In this document: piece by piece, positions 13,736-14,407 of the stretch
Numbering within the stretch: position 1 is the stretch's first letter
How the letters are laid out: the number at the start of each line of letters is the position of its first letter
DNA from: Citricoccus sp. WCRC_4
GTDB lineage: Bacteria; Actinomycetota; Actinomycetes; Actinomycetales; Micrococcaceae
Reading direction: 5' to 3'
Length of the DNA: 14,407 nt
Assembly (NCBI GenBank): GCA_026645375.1
Contig: JAPFFX010000317.1
Span: 1-14,407, forward strand
Notes under the pieces: generated by a model
Seen by the model: only the letters and a program-made list of their open reading frames with translations
Database searches by the model: none
What the model was told of the DNA's origin: nothing
Program-made: the position numbers and the translations under genes

Positions 13736-14407
13736 GGCGGCCAGCGCGGGGACCGCCGCCACTGCCTCGAGGCAACCCTGGTTGCCGCAGCGGCAGGTGA
13801 CGTCGGCGGCCCGCGGCACGAACACGTGGCCGAGGTCGCCGGCGGTGCCCTGGGCGCCCCGCTGCAGCTCACCGCCCGAGATCAGCCCGGCGCCGATGCC
13901 GGTGCTGACCTTGATGAAGACGAGGTCAGCGACGTCGGGCAGGTGGGCGTGCTGCTCGCCGAGGGCCATGATGTTGACGTCGTTGTCGATGAGCACCGGT
14001 ACGTCGAACGCCCGCTGCACGTGGGCGGGTACGTCGTAGCGGTCCCAGCCCGGCATGATCGGCGGGTTGATCGCGCGCCCGGTCGAGTGCTCCACCGGCC
14101 CGGGCAGGCCGATGCCGATCGCGCCCAGCTCGCCGGCGCCGCGGCGCTGGCTGGCCAGCATCTCGGAGATCACCGTCTAGACCCAGCCGAGCACGTGCTC
14201 CGGGCCGGTCGCCACGTCGAGGTCCTCGCGGCGCTCGACGAGGACCGTCCCGGCCAGGTCGGCGAGCGCCGCGGTGGCGTGCGTCGCGCCGATGTCGACG
14301 CCGGCGACGACCCAGGCGCCCGGGTTCAGCGCGAGCAGGGAGGGCGGCCGGCCGCCGGTGGAGACGCCGCCGTACGGCGTCACCAGACCCAGGCGCAGCA
14401 GCGCGTC
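13736..14407 (-). pseudogene. ROK-family transcriptional regulator, interrupted and truncated
   Basis: Read leftward from the window edge, this is a ROK-family (NagC/XylR type) regulator. It opens with LLRLGLV, the end of a winged-helix domain, then STGGRPPSLLALNPG and VDIGATHATAALADL, the sugar-kinase-like domain. A TAG at 14179-14177 interrupts the frame after 'VLGWV'; the same frame resumes at once with TVISEML, GIGLPGPV, VLIDNDVNIMALGE, VSTGIGAGLISGGEL and the zinc motif CRCGNQGCLEA. Homology ends near 13736, about 100 or more residues short of a normal ROK protein, where the sequence becomes antisense to the lipoprotein gene. The 5' end is outside the window. Because it is both interrupted and cut off, I call it a pseudogene, though an assembly error or sequencing error could produce the same picture. 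Confidence 0.8.

Noticed and set aside
13764..13775. Palindrome around TGCCTCGAGGCA
   Set aside because: It falls on the codons of the conserved GCLEA zinc motif of the ROK gene, so protein coding explains it.
11969..14407. One 813-codon fusion protein of the lipoprotein with a C-terminal extension
   Set aside because: The extension past 13735 is the reverse complement of a recognisable ROK gene, so its amino acids are meaningless antisense translation.
1..14407. CRISPR array, tRNA, rRNA, insertion sequence or attachment site
   Set aside because: No spaced repeat series, transposase-like frame, terminal inverted repeats or tRNA-like cloverleaf was seen by eye on either strand.

Overview
The window reads as a high-GC actinobacterial chromosome segment. 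It is strongly GC-biased at third positions, has clear AGGAGG-type ribosome sites, tightly packed operons, and enzyme families typical of Actinobacteria. Citricoccus, Kocuria, Arthrobacter or a related Micrococcales genus would fit, but the sequence alone does not fix the genus. Almost everything is catabolic: alcohol and aldehyde oxidation, short-chain dehydrogenases, a CoA-transferase, a metal-dependent amidohydrolase-fold enzyme and a lipoprotein that captures a solute.

Layout. (1) Bases 1-188 are the 3' end of a short-chain dehydrogenase (SDR) on +. A hairpin (232-256) then separates it from the convergent leftward operon. (2) The leftward operon, read from 2788 down to 343, is CoA-transferase subunit A, subunit B (ATGA overlap) and an SDR. 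(3) A 342-base divergent control region (2789-3130) holds several palindromes, a CRP/GlxR-like site and a possible 8-codon leader ORF with a perfect Shine-Dalgarno. (4) The rightward operon is an NDMA-dependent-type alcohol dehydrogenase, an aldehyde dehydrogenase, a paralogous NDMA-dependent-type alcohol dehydrogenase, a Cys-form UGSC-family protein, its translationally coupled partner of unknown function (SDGLPLVPAT motif) and an atypical SDR. After a 90-base gap with a dyad come a third zinc alcohol dehydrogenase, then a hairpin flanked by 10-base direct repeats, then an ACMSD-type amidohydrolase. (5) A separate promoter region with a second CRP/GlxR-like site precedes a family 5 (peptide/nickel type) solute-binding lipoprotein gene.

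The right edge is abnormal. The lipoprotein gene loses its natural end near 13735, where the sequence switches to the antisense of a ROK-family regulator. That ROK gene is cut off at its 3' end and carries an in-frame TAG. This is either a rearrangement scar or an assembly chimera, and the permease and ATPase genes expected after the binding protein are missing.

Working together (inference): a solute imported through the lipoprotein's transporter could be opened by the amidohydrolase-fold enzyme. Its alcohol groups would be oxidised by the alcohol dehydrogenases and SDRs, the aldehyde converted to an acid, and a resulting oxoacid activated by the CoA-transferase. The substrate cannot be named from sequence. 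The least understood part is the UGSC protein and its partner (6947-8616), which are embedded in the nicotinoprotein-type alcohol dehydrogenase operon.
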